The notes below the pieces were generated by a model that saw only the letters and a list, made by a program, of their open reading frames with translations, was not told the origin of the DNA and did not search any database. A stretch of 13,464 bases of DNA, taken from NCBI GenBank assembly GCA_043820985.1, contig JBDRDH010000005.1:1-13464 (forward strand), read 5' to 3'. Made by a program: the position numbers and the translations under genes. Positions 1 through 7,723 of the stretch are shown one piece after another (within the stretch, counting starts at the first letter, position 1; every line of letters begins with the position of its first letter). This DNA comes from JAAYXS01 sp043820985 (GTDB lineage: Bacteria; Planctomycetota; Phycisphaerae; UBA1845; Fen-1342).

Positions 1-2
1 AA

Positions 3-45
3 CCAAGGTGGCCAATATTGGGGCGCGCAAATATGACCACCTTGG
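3..45. repeat. Imperfect inverted repeat (hairpin)
   Basis: CCAAGGTGG at 3-11 pairs perfectly with CCACCTTGG at 37-45. Pairing continues inward (CAATATT against AATATG) with one mismatch and one bulge, leaving a roughly 10-nt loop at 20-29. No T-run follows on either strand, so it is not a textbook terminator. It could be the edge of a further element that begins before the window. Confidence 0.5.
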
Positions 46-174
46 CCACCTTCGGCCCAAACACTCGCCAGCCCCGATCCTATCGGACCGCCCAATGCAA
101 ACCGCTGAGAGCATGGGAGAGCACGGAGAACGCAAGAGTAAATTAAGAATGGCGAATCCCGAAATAGCCAGTTC

Positions 175-204
175 CGCGGCTCAGCAGGAGCTTCGCCCTA
201 CCGG
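175..204 (+). repeat. Dispersed intergenic element, copy 1 (matches 9131-9160)
   Basis: This 30-bp stretch, with the core GCGGCTCAGCAGGAGC, matches 9131-9160 in the same orientation with only a few substitutions. Both copies are non-coding and each lies beside other palindromic DNA, as expected of a dispersed small repeat family. Confidence 0.6.
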
Positions 205-243
205 GGACGGCCGGTATCCCGAGGGATCGGGACAGGCTCCGCC

Positions 244-265
244 CGGCCGGTACAGGGCCCGGCCG
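244..265 (-). terminator. GC-rich hairpin after the operon (possible terminator)
   Basis: CGGCCGG at 244-250 pairs perfectly with CCGGCCG at 259-265 around an 8-nt loop. It lies about 45 nt past the stop codon of the last minus-strand operon gene. No U-tract follows on the minus strand, so intrinsic termination is only a possibility. It may instead be part of the repeat DNA around it. Confidence 0.25.
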
Positions 266-274
266 CTACTTATT

Positions 275-298
275 GCCTCGTTGCTTCGTTGCCTCGTT
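275..298. repeat. Three tandem 8-bp units (GCYTCGTT)
   Basis: The units GCCTCGTT, GCTTCGTT and GCCTCGTT follow each other without gaps, ending 10 bp before the stop codon of the neighbouring gene. It is short and may reflect slippage. Confidence 0.7.
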
Positions 299-308
299 GC
301 CTTCTGCA

Positions 309-1913
309 CTACCCCCCACCAACCAGCGCGATAAACCCGTCGATATCGTACGAGTTGGGCACGCCGTCGCCGTTGCAGTCGGCCAGTAATCGATTGCAGG
401 CGGGATACATGCTTTCGTAGTCGCATTGCGGGCTGAGCGCGCAGATGAAGCCGTCGATGTCGTAGGAGTTCACATTGCCATCGCAGTTCATGTCACCCAG
501 CGGGCCGAGTGTGCCGTTCGGATTGACATTTTGGGCATAGAGGTCAACCGTGCCGCCGCGATTATCCTCCCAGACGGCGATGGATACGCCGGCCGGGCTG
601 ACAACGATCGGTAAGCGGCTCTTGGAACTAAGGATAGAAGATACGATCAGAGTCGAACCTGGCCAGACGAAATCACCATCAGTATCCACTCTGAAGGCCA
701 GTACCCGATCCAGCGTCACCGAACCGGTCGGTTCGTCGAAGTAAAAAACGACGGCTCCATCACCCACGGTCACGCAACGCGTGTACGATTCGTAGATAGT
801 GTCCATGGGGACGAACGATTTCCCGTTGTTGCCCCACATGCGCGCCCCGGCCGCGGATACTTTCTGTCCCCAGACACCCCATTGGTTCTGGTCTACCGGC
901 TCTTCGTTCCAGAAAACGAAGATCTCGTTCGTCGAAGTGTTGTAGGCGATGCTCGGATTGAGGTGGTTGAAGCCGGCCAGGGTTGATACTTCGACGCCAT
1001 TATGCGCGAAGTACTCGCCTCCGCCGAAGCTGATGCGCTGGACAAAGCTGCTATACAACAAGCCCACAGAGCGGTGCCAGGCCGCGATGGCCCCTCCGGC
1101 ACCGTCCGGGATGAGCAGCGGCTTGTACCAGGACGGCACGCCGCCAGCGTCATAGAACGTCAACGGTGAAAACCAGGCCGGATAACCAGCCGCCGAGTAC
1201 ATCATGGCTTTGAGATCGTGTGAGCCGGTAAAGTTCATGTCGCGCAGCCAGCTAACGATGTAATAGCCGGAATTCGACGCCACTACGCGAGCTTGCCCGG
1301 GACTCTCACCCGCACCTTCGTAGATGGCGTTGCCGGTCGGACCGTACTGGACCACACCCGCGGAACTGATGCACTGCAAACCGATGAAACCTTCGCCCGA
1401 CCAGGCCACGGCAAAGCTGCCGTCGGTCAATTCCGCCACGCGCGGATCGGCATCGAATTCGTTGTTGACCGCCACGGTCACCCCGTCGGCGCCCCACAGG
1501 AAATCGCCGTCCGAGCTGATGCGATAGGCGTACGGATCCCAGTCGCCGCCGGCGCGCGGATCGACGAACACCAGGACGGCGTTGTCGGCCGAGTCGGCGA
1601 TCATATCCCAATCGCACAGCCAGGTGTCCTGCGAGTGGTCGCTGACCAGGATGCCGTTATGCGGCCAGAGCGCGTTGCCGTCACGATCGAGACGCTGCAA
1701 ACGCACGTCGTAATTACCCGAGGCATGGTCAAACCACGCAATGAAGCAGCCACCGTCCGAGGTGGCGGCGACCTTGGGAATGACCTGCTCGGACACATCG
1801 TCGGCGACAATGAGATTCAGGGCGGCATCCGCCGGCCAGCCGGCGAAAACGTTGCCCACACCCATTCCAAGAACCACGATCAGTACAATGCTGAAAATGT
1901 ATCTGTGAGTCAT
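309..1913 (-). CDS. Secreted eight-repeat beta-propeller-like protein with C-terminal dockerin-like module
   Basis: The 534-residue protein has a signal peptide (residues 1-24; hydrophobic core IVLIVVLGMGVG, likely cut after VFA). It is followed by about eight repeats of 50-57 residues. Each has an AW/VF/SW-type strand ('IAWFD', 'VAWSG', 'AVWEDNR' near 59, 170 and 447), then a 'Q-R-hydrophobic-x-x-x-G' strand, then a 'W-x-x-x-G' turn. This pattern is typical of secreted propeller proteins that report 'D-Y-A-Q' strands. Residues 473-534 (DNA 312-497) form the dockerin-like tail with two calcium loops, DMNCDGNVNSYD and DCNGDGVPNSYD. Ligand and activity are unknown. The start is secure: AAGGAGG sits 6 nt before the ATG. 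It is the last gene of the operon, 73 bp after its neighbour; that gap holds two GC-rich palindromes. No catalytic motif was recognised. Confidence 0.85.
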   Translation of the reverse strand: MTHRYIFSIVLIVVLGMGVGNVFAGWPADAALNLIVADDVSEQVIPKVAATSDGGCFIAWFDHASGNYDVRLQRLDRDGNALWPHNGILVSDHSQDTWLCDWDMIADSADNAVLVFVDPRAGGDWDPYAYRISSDGDFLWGADGVTVAVNNEFDADPRVAELTDGSFAVAWSGEGFIGLQCISSAGVVQYGPTGNAIYEGAGESPGQARVVASNSGYYIVSWLRDMNFTGSHDLKAMMYSAAGYPAWFSPLTFYDAGGVPSWYKPLLIPDGAGGAIAAWHRSVGLLYSSFVQRISFGGGEYFAHNGVEVSTLAGFNHLNPSIAYNTSTNEIFVFWNEEPVDQNQWGVWGQKVSAAGARMWGNNGKSFVPMDTIYESYTRCVTVGDGAVVFYFDEPTGSVTLDRVLAFRVDTDGDFVWPGSTLIVSSILSSKSRLPIVVSPAGVSIAVWEDNRGGTVDLYAQNVNPNGTLGPLGDMNCDGNVNSYDIDGFICALSPQCDYESMYPACNRLLADCNGDGVPNSYDIDGFIALVGGG

Positions 1914-1919
1914 AGCTCA

Positions 1920-1926
1920 CCTCCTT
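1920..1926 (-). promoter_or_regulatory. Strong Shine-Dalgarno site for the 1913 start
   Basis: On the minus strand AAGGAGG, extended as AAGGAGGTGA, lies 6 nt before the ATG at 1913. It is among the best matches to the anti-SD in the window and suggests this gene is well translated even as the last in the operon. Confidence 0.85.
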
Positions 1927-1938
1927 TATATCCGGCGC

Positions 1939-1960
1939 TGCCGCGGCACCGACCGCGGTC
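1939..1960. repeat. Two adjacent 10-bp perfect palindromes in the operon gap
   Basis: TGCCGCGGCA (1939-1948) and GACCGCGGTC (1951-1960) are each self-complementary and share the core CCGCGG, so they can also pair with each other as a 6-bp stem. They lie between the C45-like gene and the last operon gene, about 26 bp upstream of the latter's start. They could act as an RNA hairpin (processing or attenuation) or as operators for a dimeric protein. Confidence 0.6.
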
Positions 1961-1986
1961 AGTGGGGACAAGCCTTGAATACAATA

Positions 1987-3342
1987 CTAGTCGCCGCCGA
2001 TCAGAGCGACGAAAGAGTCGATGTCGTACGAATTGACCTGACCGTCGCCGTTGCAGTCGGCCTGGCGCTGGAGACAGTCGGGCCACTGAGCCGTGAAATC
2101 GCATTGCGGGCTCAGCGCACAGATAAAGCCATCGATATCATAGGAATTAACGATCCCATCACAGTTCATGTCGCCCAGGCCGGTTAACCGCGTCCATTCA
2201 TACTCCAGCCGGGGAGTCCGGCCGGCGCCATCCAGGCGCCCATCGGCCCAGACGGTGATATCCGCCCGGCCCCGATAGGCCGCGCTTAACTGGTGCAAAC
2301 CGTTACCGGCATTGGCCAGCAGGTCCCAGTGGCTCTCAAGCGTCTTCGGGGACTCGTCGCCATAGTAGGTGTCGGCACCGAAGTTCTCATCCGCCGGTGT
2401 ATAAGTCCCGTCCGTCCACGCGTTGGTCGTGATCATGGCTTCGCCGTGATGCCACTCCGCGCGTGGCTTGCGCAGATAGTAGAAGTCCGGCGTGTGGTTC
2501 GGATTCCCCACGATCACTCCGCCATGGCCCTCCGGTGCGTAATAGTTGAAGAAGCTGCCGGTCATCAACTCGTGGTTCCGCAATTCGGCATAGACCGCAT
2601 CAACATGTGTGGACACGTCCGGGTCCGTCGCAAAGGTGAGCGCATAGCGACAGGCCACCATGCGCGGCATGCGATTGCTGGTAAAGTCGGTGTCGCAATA
2701 GTAGTCGTGCAGCGACACTATCGTGCCGAACTCGTTTACGCCGGTGGCGGCGGTGACGATTCCCGGCCAACTCAGGTTTACCCAGCTCGGAGCCCCTTCC
2801 GCCGGCACCCGCGCACACAGCACATGGTGGTTCATGGTCGGGATGAAGGTTCCGAAGTCCAGCCGGCGGGTGGAGAGCGTCTGTACCGGGGTACTGACGT
2901 AGCGTCCCCAGCAGGTATGGCTGCGACAGGCATAGAGCCACTCGCCGGCCGTGGAAGCCACCTTGATATCCAGCGAATCAACGCCGGCGGACGGATGCGA
3001 AATCGCCAGGCAGTCAACCATGCCGCTGATTTCATCCTCGATACCCGGCGGCATCCACACGGCCGCCGCCATGATGCCGCGTACCATGTTGTAGTAATAG
3101 CTGCCGAGGAAGGTCCTGGTTTCCTCGATACCCTGCACGATGGAGTCACCCAGCAGACTGGCCTGCGCGTAACCCATCTGATAATCCGAGCCCCAGACCC
3201 GAATGACAGTGTAGCCCTTGCCAGTGGGATCCAGTTGCTGGTCGAGAATCAGACCGTGTTGGGCCGGGGCCGGCCTGACTCCCAGCCACAATAGTGCCAG
3301 AGCAGCGGCCAGGATCCCCGTCGTAACTTTTCCAGCTTGCAT
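1987..3342 (-). CDS. Secreted C45-like Ntn-hydrolase/acyltransferase with C-terminal dockerin-like module
   Basis: The 451-residue protein has a signal peptide ending 'RPAPA' near residue 28. The body matches the pattern of peptidase family C45 (acyl-CoA:6-APA acyltransferase-like, Ntn-hydrolase fold). It has 'VWGSDYQMGYAQ' (about 49-60), the candidate nucleophile Cys139 in a C-x5-WG context (CRSHTCWG), 'RRLDF' (159-163) for the family's R-N-L-D-F, 'GVNEFG' (201-206) for G-M-N-x-x-G, and 'TTNAW' (305-309) for the T-N-H strand. C45 enzymes usually cleave themselves at Gly-Cys and hydrolyse or transfer acyl amides; here Ala precedes the Cys. The substrate is unknown. Residues 390-451 (DNA 1990-2175) are the double EF-hand tail. 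ATG 3342 was preferred to the TTG one codon earlier because a weak GAGAG lies 5 nt upstream of it. The gap to the upstream gene is 32 bp, so co-transcription is likely. A phospholipase B-like role is the main alternative. Confidence 0.7.
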   Translation of the reverse strand: MQAGKVTTGILAAALALLWLGVRPAPAQHGLILDQQLDPTGKGYTVIRVWGSDYQMGYAQASLLGDSIVQGIEETRTFLGSYYYNMVRGIMAAAVWMPPGIEDEISGMVDCLAISHPSAGVDSLDIKVASTAGEWLYACRSHTCWGRYVSTPVQTLSTRRLDFGTFIPTMNHHVLCARVPAEGAPSWVNLSWPGIVTAATGVNEFGTIVSLHDYYCDTDFTSNRMPRMVACRYALTFATDPDVSTHVDAVYAELRNHELMTGSFFNYYAPEGHGGVIVGNPNHTPDFYYLRKPRAEWHHGEAMITTNAWTDGTYTPADENFGADTYYGDESPKTLESHWDLLANAGNGLHQLSAAYRGRADITVWADGRLDGAGRTPRLEYEWTRLTGLGDMNCDGIVNSYDIDGFICALSPQCDFTAQWPDCLQRQADCNGDGQVNSYDIDSFVALIGGD

Positions 3343-3374
3343 CAAAGCTCTCGCATAGATTTAGCAGTCTGACA

Positions 3375-5954
3375 TCAACCTCCGCCGACAATTTCGATGA
3401 ACCGGTCGATGTCATACGAGTTCGCTATGCCGTCGCCGTTGCAATCGGCCAGGCGCCGCGCACAGTGGCCCCAGGTGCCTTCGTAATCACAGGTCGGGCT
3501 CAAGGCACAGATGAAGCCATCGATGTCGTAGGAATTGACGATGCCGTCGCAGTTCATATCACCCAGCCCGGCCAGGCGAACGATCGAGATGCCATCGTCG
3601 CCATAGGGTGACGGCATGTACGCACTGTTATTAACGTCACTGAATTTCAGTTCGGTAGGCGCCAAGCCAGTGTTAAGCGTGTCCACGATCGTCTCGGTGG
3701 CGGTGTGAATCACGTGGAAGTCCGCCCCGTTGCAGGCCACGTAGAGCGCGTGTCCGTCGGCGGCCATTTGTAATCCAACCGACTGACCGGCACCCGAAGG
3801 CTGCGGCAGAGCGATAACGTTGCTGACGACATTGGCTGGCAGATCAACTACGGCGATGGTCCGATCGTCAAAAACGCCCACGTACAGCTTGCCACCCGCC
3901 GGATGCAACGCCATTTCCCATGGCGAGTTGCCGACCGCGATGGTATCGATGACACTCGAACCGCCACCGGCGTTGTTGACGACGGAAACCGTGCCAGAGG
4001 TCTTATTCGTGACGTAAATCGTGGCGTCATCGTTCGAGAAGACGGCTCGCACGGGGAAGTCCCCTACCATTACGCGGGCCACTTCCGTCCAACTGGCGGT
4101 GTCGATGATCGAGATGTTGTCGTCAAAGCTACCGCAGGTGACCAGGGTGGCACCATCATGGCTGAGCGCGACACCACTGGCCTGATCAAACACGAAGCCA
4201 ATGCCGCCCATGTTACCAGTCAGCAGCTTGGGGCCGTCCACGGCCAGTGTATCAAGGTTAATTCGCCAGACACCATCACCATCGGCGACAACCGGCAAAT
4301 AGGCATACTGACCGTCAGGCGAGATTTCCAATTCGCCGGCGCGCCGTCCCATACTGATGTCGGTGGCGGTGTAAGTCGTCAGGTCAATGACGGTAGTGTG
4401 GTAGGAATCCAGGTTGGCCACGACGGCGGTAGTGCCGTCCGGTGTGATCGCCACGCCACCCGGCCGTTCGCCAACCGGTACGACCTCTTCTATTGACATA
4501 TTCACGAGGTCAATAATTGTCGCGTTCTGGCTGTGATTGTTGATCACAATTGCCCGCGAGCCATCGGGGGTGATCGCCACCCCACGGGCCTTGTCACCTT
4601 CCGGCGGCGGTCCGGTGGGCACGACTTCTTCCAGGTATGACGCGGCCCCATTGGTGTTCAGCACCTCCATGTTCTCCTTGCGCAGGGCATGGGCCGTGGC
4701 GGCGCGCGGGCCGGCCGGCGAGACGGCCAGCGCATCGGGCGTAGTGGAATACATGGGCTGCGCCACGATGGTTTCGGAGGCATAGCTGATGATGCTGCAA
4801 CGGTAATTGCCTACCACGCAATACTGGCCATCCGCCGAAGTCTTCAGGAAGTTGGGCGAACCGGTCGACAGGTCGCCAGATACGGCGTCCGTGACAATGT
4901 TGACGACTCGGCAGGCATTCTGGCCGACGATGACCGCCTTGGTCTTGGTGGGTTCGATGGCGACCGCGGAAGAATAGGGCGCTATGCCAATGTTAATCGT
5001 CTTGGTGACCGATTGGCCGGGAACGTCCAGCACCGTCAACCATGTCTGCGGATATCCGTGCAGCACAACCGCCACCATGCCATCCGGGCTCATATCGACG
5101 GCGGCGGGAGACGGCTGAGTCGCGACATTGACCGCCGTGCCCCAGGTAATATCGAAGAAACATACCTGGTCATCGAACATCTCGGGGAAGATGACCGTGT
5201 TGCTGTCCGGGGTAATCTCGAAGTCGGTAAACCGATATGTGACTCCCCACGAACCCCAACTTGTCGTCATGGCGAAGTCGACGTCGGAGATCTGGCGTAA
5301 CTCAACGCCAGTGGCAATATCGACGGCCGAGAATGTGCTGTCGAGTGAGTTGCCGACGATGGCCAGGCTGCTGTCTGGCGTGGCGCGAACGATGCCAGGC
5401 TGGTCGCCCACATCAACGACATGAATTTCGGTGCCGGTAGTCAGATCAACGATCGAGGCCGTATCTTCAAAAATGTTCGCCGTCACCGCGTACAAACCAT
5501 CCGGCGTGATGGCCAGCGAGTTGGGCGAGCCTGACAGCGCGATAGTTTGCAGCACTTCCCGCGTATTGGCGTCAAAAACCACCAGATTCTGTGAATCACG
5601 ATGCGCGATGATGATCTTCGCGCCGTCGGGCGTGAAGGCCAGCTCGGAGGGCGTATCGCCCTCGGGCGGCACGCCGACCGAAATGAATTCAAGATTCAAA
5701 GGCGCGGACACTCCATCACGCGGCGAAAAGGGATTACCTGAATCCGTCGGCGGACTGAGCCGGACAACCGGACCGATAGTCGTGTACGGCCCCTGAGCAG
5801 CATCAATAAATGCCCCGTCGGCATCCTGCGCCCCACCGGGCGCGAGCCAGGTTTCCGTAGGTCCATCCGCCGCTATATCTGGGATACAAAACACAAATGC
5901 GATCAGGGTACATACTGCTAAAATCCTGTTGATCAAAGTGCTTCTTGTGGTCAC
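3375..5954 (-). CDS. Secreted double YVTN-type beta-propeller protein with C-terminal dockerin-like module
   Basis: The 859-residue protein has a signal peptide (residues 1-28, hydrophobic stretch ILAVCTLIAFVFCI). It then has 16 repeats of about 42 residues of the YVTN/YncE surface-protein type ('AITPDGxxA-V-x-N', 'VIDLTT', 'V-x-VGxxP'). They fall into two sets of eight, about residues 95-445 and 446-797, and both sets begin with a PPEGD motif followed by 'TPDG'. Such propellers bind ligands or partners and are normally not enzymes. Residues 798-859 (DNA 3378-3563) are the dockerin-like tail. GTG at 5954 is chosen because AAGGAGG lies 6 nt upstream; the TTG at 5960 abuts the SD with no spacing. 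It lies 45 bp after the PQQ-like gene and 32 bp before the C45-like gene, in the same operon. The ligand cannot be read from the sequence. Confidence 0.85.
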   Translation of the reverse strand: MTTRSTLINRILAVCTLIAFVFCIPDIAADGPTETWLAPGGAQDADGAFIDAAQGPYTTIGPVVRLSPPTDSGNPFSPRDGVSAPLNLEFISVGVPPEGDTPSELAFTPDGAKIIIAHRDSQNLVVFDANTREVLQTIALSGSPNSLAITPDGLYAVTANIFEDTASIVDLTTGTEIHVVDVGDQPGIVRATPDSSLAIVGNSLDSTFSAVDIATGVELRQISDVDFAMTTSWGSWGVTYRFTDFEITPDSNTVIFPEMFDDQVCFFDITWGTAVNVATQPSPAAVDMSPDGMVAVVLHGYPQTWLTVLDVPGQSVTKTINIGIAPYSSAVAIEPTKTKAVIVGQNACRVVNIVTDAVSGDLSTGSPNFLKTSADGQYCVVGNYRCSIISYASETIVAQPMYSTTPDALAVSPAGPRAATAHALRKENMEVLNTNGAASYLEEVVPTGPPPEGDKARGVAITPDGSRAIVINNHSQNATIIDLVNMSIEEVVPVGERPGGVAITPDGTTAVVANLDSYHTTVIDLTTYTATDISMGRRAGELEISPDGQYAYLPVVADGDGVWRINLDTLAVDGPKLLTGNMGGIGFVFDQASGVALSHDGATLVTCGSFDDNISIIDTASWTEVARVMVGDFPVRAVFSNDDATIYVTNKTSGTVSVVNNAGGGSSVIDTIAVGNSPWEMALHPAGGKLYVGVFDDRTIAVVDLPANVVSNVIALPQPSGAGQSVGLQMAADGHALYVACNGADFHVIHTATETIVDTLNTGLAPTELKFSDVNNSAYMPSPYGDDGISIVRLAGLGDMNCDGIVNSYDIDGFICALSPTCDYEGTWGHCARRLADCNGDGIANSYDIDRFIEIVGGG

Positions 5955-5960
5955 AACCAA

Positions 5961-5967
5961 CCTCCTT
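5961..5967 (-). promoter_or_regulatory. Shine-Dalgarno site deciding the GTG start at 5954
   Basis: AAGGAGG on the minus strand is followed by TTGGTT and then GTG. The 6-nt spacing supports GTG 5954 over the upstream in-frame TTG, which touches the SD directly. Confidence 0.8.
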
Positions 5968-5999
5968 AATTCCCTGTATGCGGGTCATGGCTGGATCGA

Positions 6000-7409
6000 T
6001 CAGCCTCCCACTAACTCGATGAACGGGTCGATGTCGTACGCGTTCAGATCGCCGTCGGCATTGCAGTCGGCGTACTGCCGTTGGCAATCCGGCCAACCAC
6101 TTTCATAGTCACAATCAGCGCCGATGGCGCAGATAAAACCATCAATGTCGTATGAGTTGACGTTTCCGTCACAGTTCATGTCGCCGCGCGGCGTGCGGTA
6201 GGCGCGTACATCGGTACCGACTCCGCACACGACCAGCGTCCCACGGGCGCCTAGCGCCGGGCCGCCGATGTTGATATTCGTCACCGGGACTGACCAGCGC
6301 TCCATCAGGTCGGCGTCAAATGAGTATAGCCGCCCAGTGGCAAAGGCACCGTTTGAGAAATACACCCGCCCCGCGGCGTCAATCGCCATACGCGGCTTGG
6401 AGAAATCCGGGATAACGCCGGCGGTGTCAATTACCGTTCCCGTCTCGGGATCCAGTCGGACCAGTTCATCACCGGGGGCCATCATATAGACCGAGCCGTC
6501 CGGCCCGACGCCGAACTCCGACGACGTCGACCAGCCGGCGGGAATGTTCCATTTCTCGCTGAACGATACGCCGTCATCACTGAAGGCGTAGAAGAAATCG
6601 ACGGTGGCGTTATTCTGCGTGCGCGAGACGTAGATCGTGCCGTCCGGTCCGACCATCGGCGTGTTTTGAAGCGTGAAGCCCGGCATGACATCACTGGCGT
6701 ACATCTCGAAGCCGGTCGCCATGTCGTAGCGGACGACTTCGTGCCCACCGCCGACCGCGTCGACCACGTAGACCGCTTCGTCCGTCGCCGCCGCCCCACA
6801 GTTGCCACTGACCGAGCCCAGCCGCGGGCTGTCCCAGACGGTACTGCCGTCGAAGGCGCTGATGCGCATCACGTTGCGAAAGCTAGCGACAATGAGGTCG
6901 CCGTTGGGAGCGAAAACCACACCGTCATAAGCACCCGCGTCGATCAGGTCATCCGACTCCCAAATGATGCCGCCATCGACCACGTCCAGCGCGAACAGCT
7001 TGGCCGAAACGGAAGCTCCGTTGCCGGCCCGGGAGGCGTACACCGCTCCGTCGCGTACGCCGGCGATCCAGGTGATCCAGTCGCCGTCGTTATACGGCAA
7101 CTCAATGGCCCACAGCTCGTCGCCGGTGTCGAGGTCCATCGCCACGACGAAGGAGTCGCCCGGCTGCTGGTAGGGCCATTTCGGTTGCCGCACCATGAAG
7201 ACGCGGGTGCCTTCGGTCACCGGCTGCCAGGCGATCAGCGAGCTGCGTCCGCCGTTCCATAGTAGTTGAGCGGTATCCGGCCCCAGTTCGGCTGAGAGCC
7301 CATTCCGACCGGCGTTTCCACCGGAATTAGGCCAATCAGCCGCCTGGCTATACCCCGCGCAGAGCACCAGCATCAGCGCCGCTACATATAGATTTGCCAG
7401 CTTGGACAT
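6000..7409 (-). CDS. Secreted PQQ-like (BamB-type) beta-propeller with C-terminal dockerin-like module
   Basis: The 469-residue protein has a signal peptide (MSKLANLYVAALMLVLCAGY, likely cut after SQA). The mature protein opens with 'ADWPNSGGNAGRNG', the W-x-x-x-x-x-x-x-x-R-x-G entry typical of PQQ-like repeat proteins. Repeats of 'V-x-A-x-D-x-x-T-G-x-x-x-W' follow ('VVAMDLDTGDELW', 'LFALDVVDGGIIW', 'RISAFDGSTVW', 'LVRLDPETGTV'). No quinoprotein dehydrogenase active-site motif was seen, so a binding or scaffold role is more likely than catalysis. Residues 409-469 (DNA 6003-6185) form the dockerin-like tail; its second loop is DCNADGDLNAYD, slightly diverged from the others. The start is uncertain: ATG 7409 fits the signal peptide, with GGGA or AGAAGG close by. 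ATG 7433 is in frame and would add eight residues. This is the first gene of the four-gene operon and diverges from the ECF sigma gene. Confidence 0.8.
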   Translation of the reverse strand: MSKLANLYVAALMLVLCAGYSQAADWPNSGGNAGRNGLSAELGPDTAQLLWNGGRSSLIAWQPVTEGTRVFMVRQPKWPYQQPGDSFVVAMDLDTGDELWAIELPYNDGDWITWIAGVRDGAVYASRAGNGASVSAKLFALDVVDGGIIWESDDLIDAGAYDGVVFAPNGDLIVASFRNVMRISAFDGSTVWDSPRLGSVSGNCGAAATDEAVYVVDAVGGGHEVVRYDMATGFEMYASDVMPGFTLQNTPMVGPDGTIYVSRTQNNATVDFFYAFSDDGVSFSEKWNIPAGWSTSSEFGVGPDGSVYMMAPGDELVRLDPETGTVIDTAGVIPDFSKPRMAIDAAGRVYFSNGAFATGRLYSFDADLMERWSVPVTNINIGGPALGARGTLVVCGVGTDVRAYRTPRGDMNCDGNVNSYDIDGFICAIGADCDYESGWPDCQRQYADCNADGDLNAYDIDPFIELVGG

Positions 7410-7636
7410 GCCTTCTATCCCGCTCCGCCCCATTGCACTTATCGGACCATTGATGCTCAGCAGAACATCGGGTGATGTTAGACCTACAGTACTCCGAAGG
7501 CCCCCACCGCGCCAAGCATTTTCCCGCACTGACTGATTCCTTGACGTCCGGCTCCCGTATCGGACACCGGCGCCAGGATTCAGGACGTAGCGTCCAGTCT
7601 CCGTTCGGGCGGAGTTGAACCGCCAAGAGCGTAGCG

Positions 7637-7680
7637 TCCGCTGCGCAGACCACCTGTGGGACCGGTTTCCAACCGGTCAG
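7637..7680 (+). repeat. 44-bp direct repeat, left copy (palindromic core)
   Basis: This copy matches 8671-8714 at 39 of 44 positions in the same orientation; the right-hand 33 bp differ at only two (both C to T). Its core, GACCGGTT-TCC-AACCGGTC (7660-7678), is a perfect 8-bp-arm hairpin. A third, inverted copy of the core lies at 9198-9226. Confidence 0.8.
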
Positions 7681-7723
7681 AATGTAGGATTCTGTGCGGA
7701 CCGCCCTGTACTCCATCTTCCGT

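Larger units (their letters stand above)
1..308. other. Non-coding region downstream of the dockerin-tagged operon
   Basis: No convincing gene is seen. The open frames here are short and cross hairpins and repeats. The stretch holds an imperfect inverted repeat at 3-45, a copy of a dispersed element at 175-204, GC-rich self-complementary DNA around 205-265, and a short 8-bp tandem repeat at 275-298 that ends just before the stop codon of the neighbouring minus-strand gene. This makes it the 3' flank of the operon. Confidence 0.7.

Noticed and set aside
1293..2036. Long plus-strand open frame (247 codons) opposite the first secreted gene
   Set aside because: It lies antisense to a gene with a signal peptide, a perfect SD and a recognisable C-terminal module, crosses the intergenic gap, and shows no domain or SD of its own.
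2293..3294. 333-codon plus-strand open frame opposite the C45-like gene
   Set aside because: It is an antisense shadow in GC-rich DNA. The minus strand has the ordered C45 motifs and the EF-hand tail, while the plus-strand translation has no recognisable pattern.
7410..7560. Sigma-70 promoter for the four-gene operon (TTGGCG with TACTGT on the minus strand)
   Set aside because: The spacing is 18 bp and the -10 matches only half of the consensus, so it was not listed; the operon promoter remains unidentified.
7348..7716. Minus-strand open frame reading TGWKPVPQ across the divergent region
   Set aside because: It translates the palindromic repeat and overlaps the signal-peptide region of the PQQ-like gene. 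Such text comes from the repeat, not from a protein.
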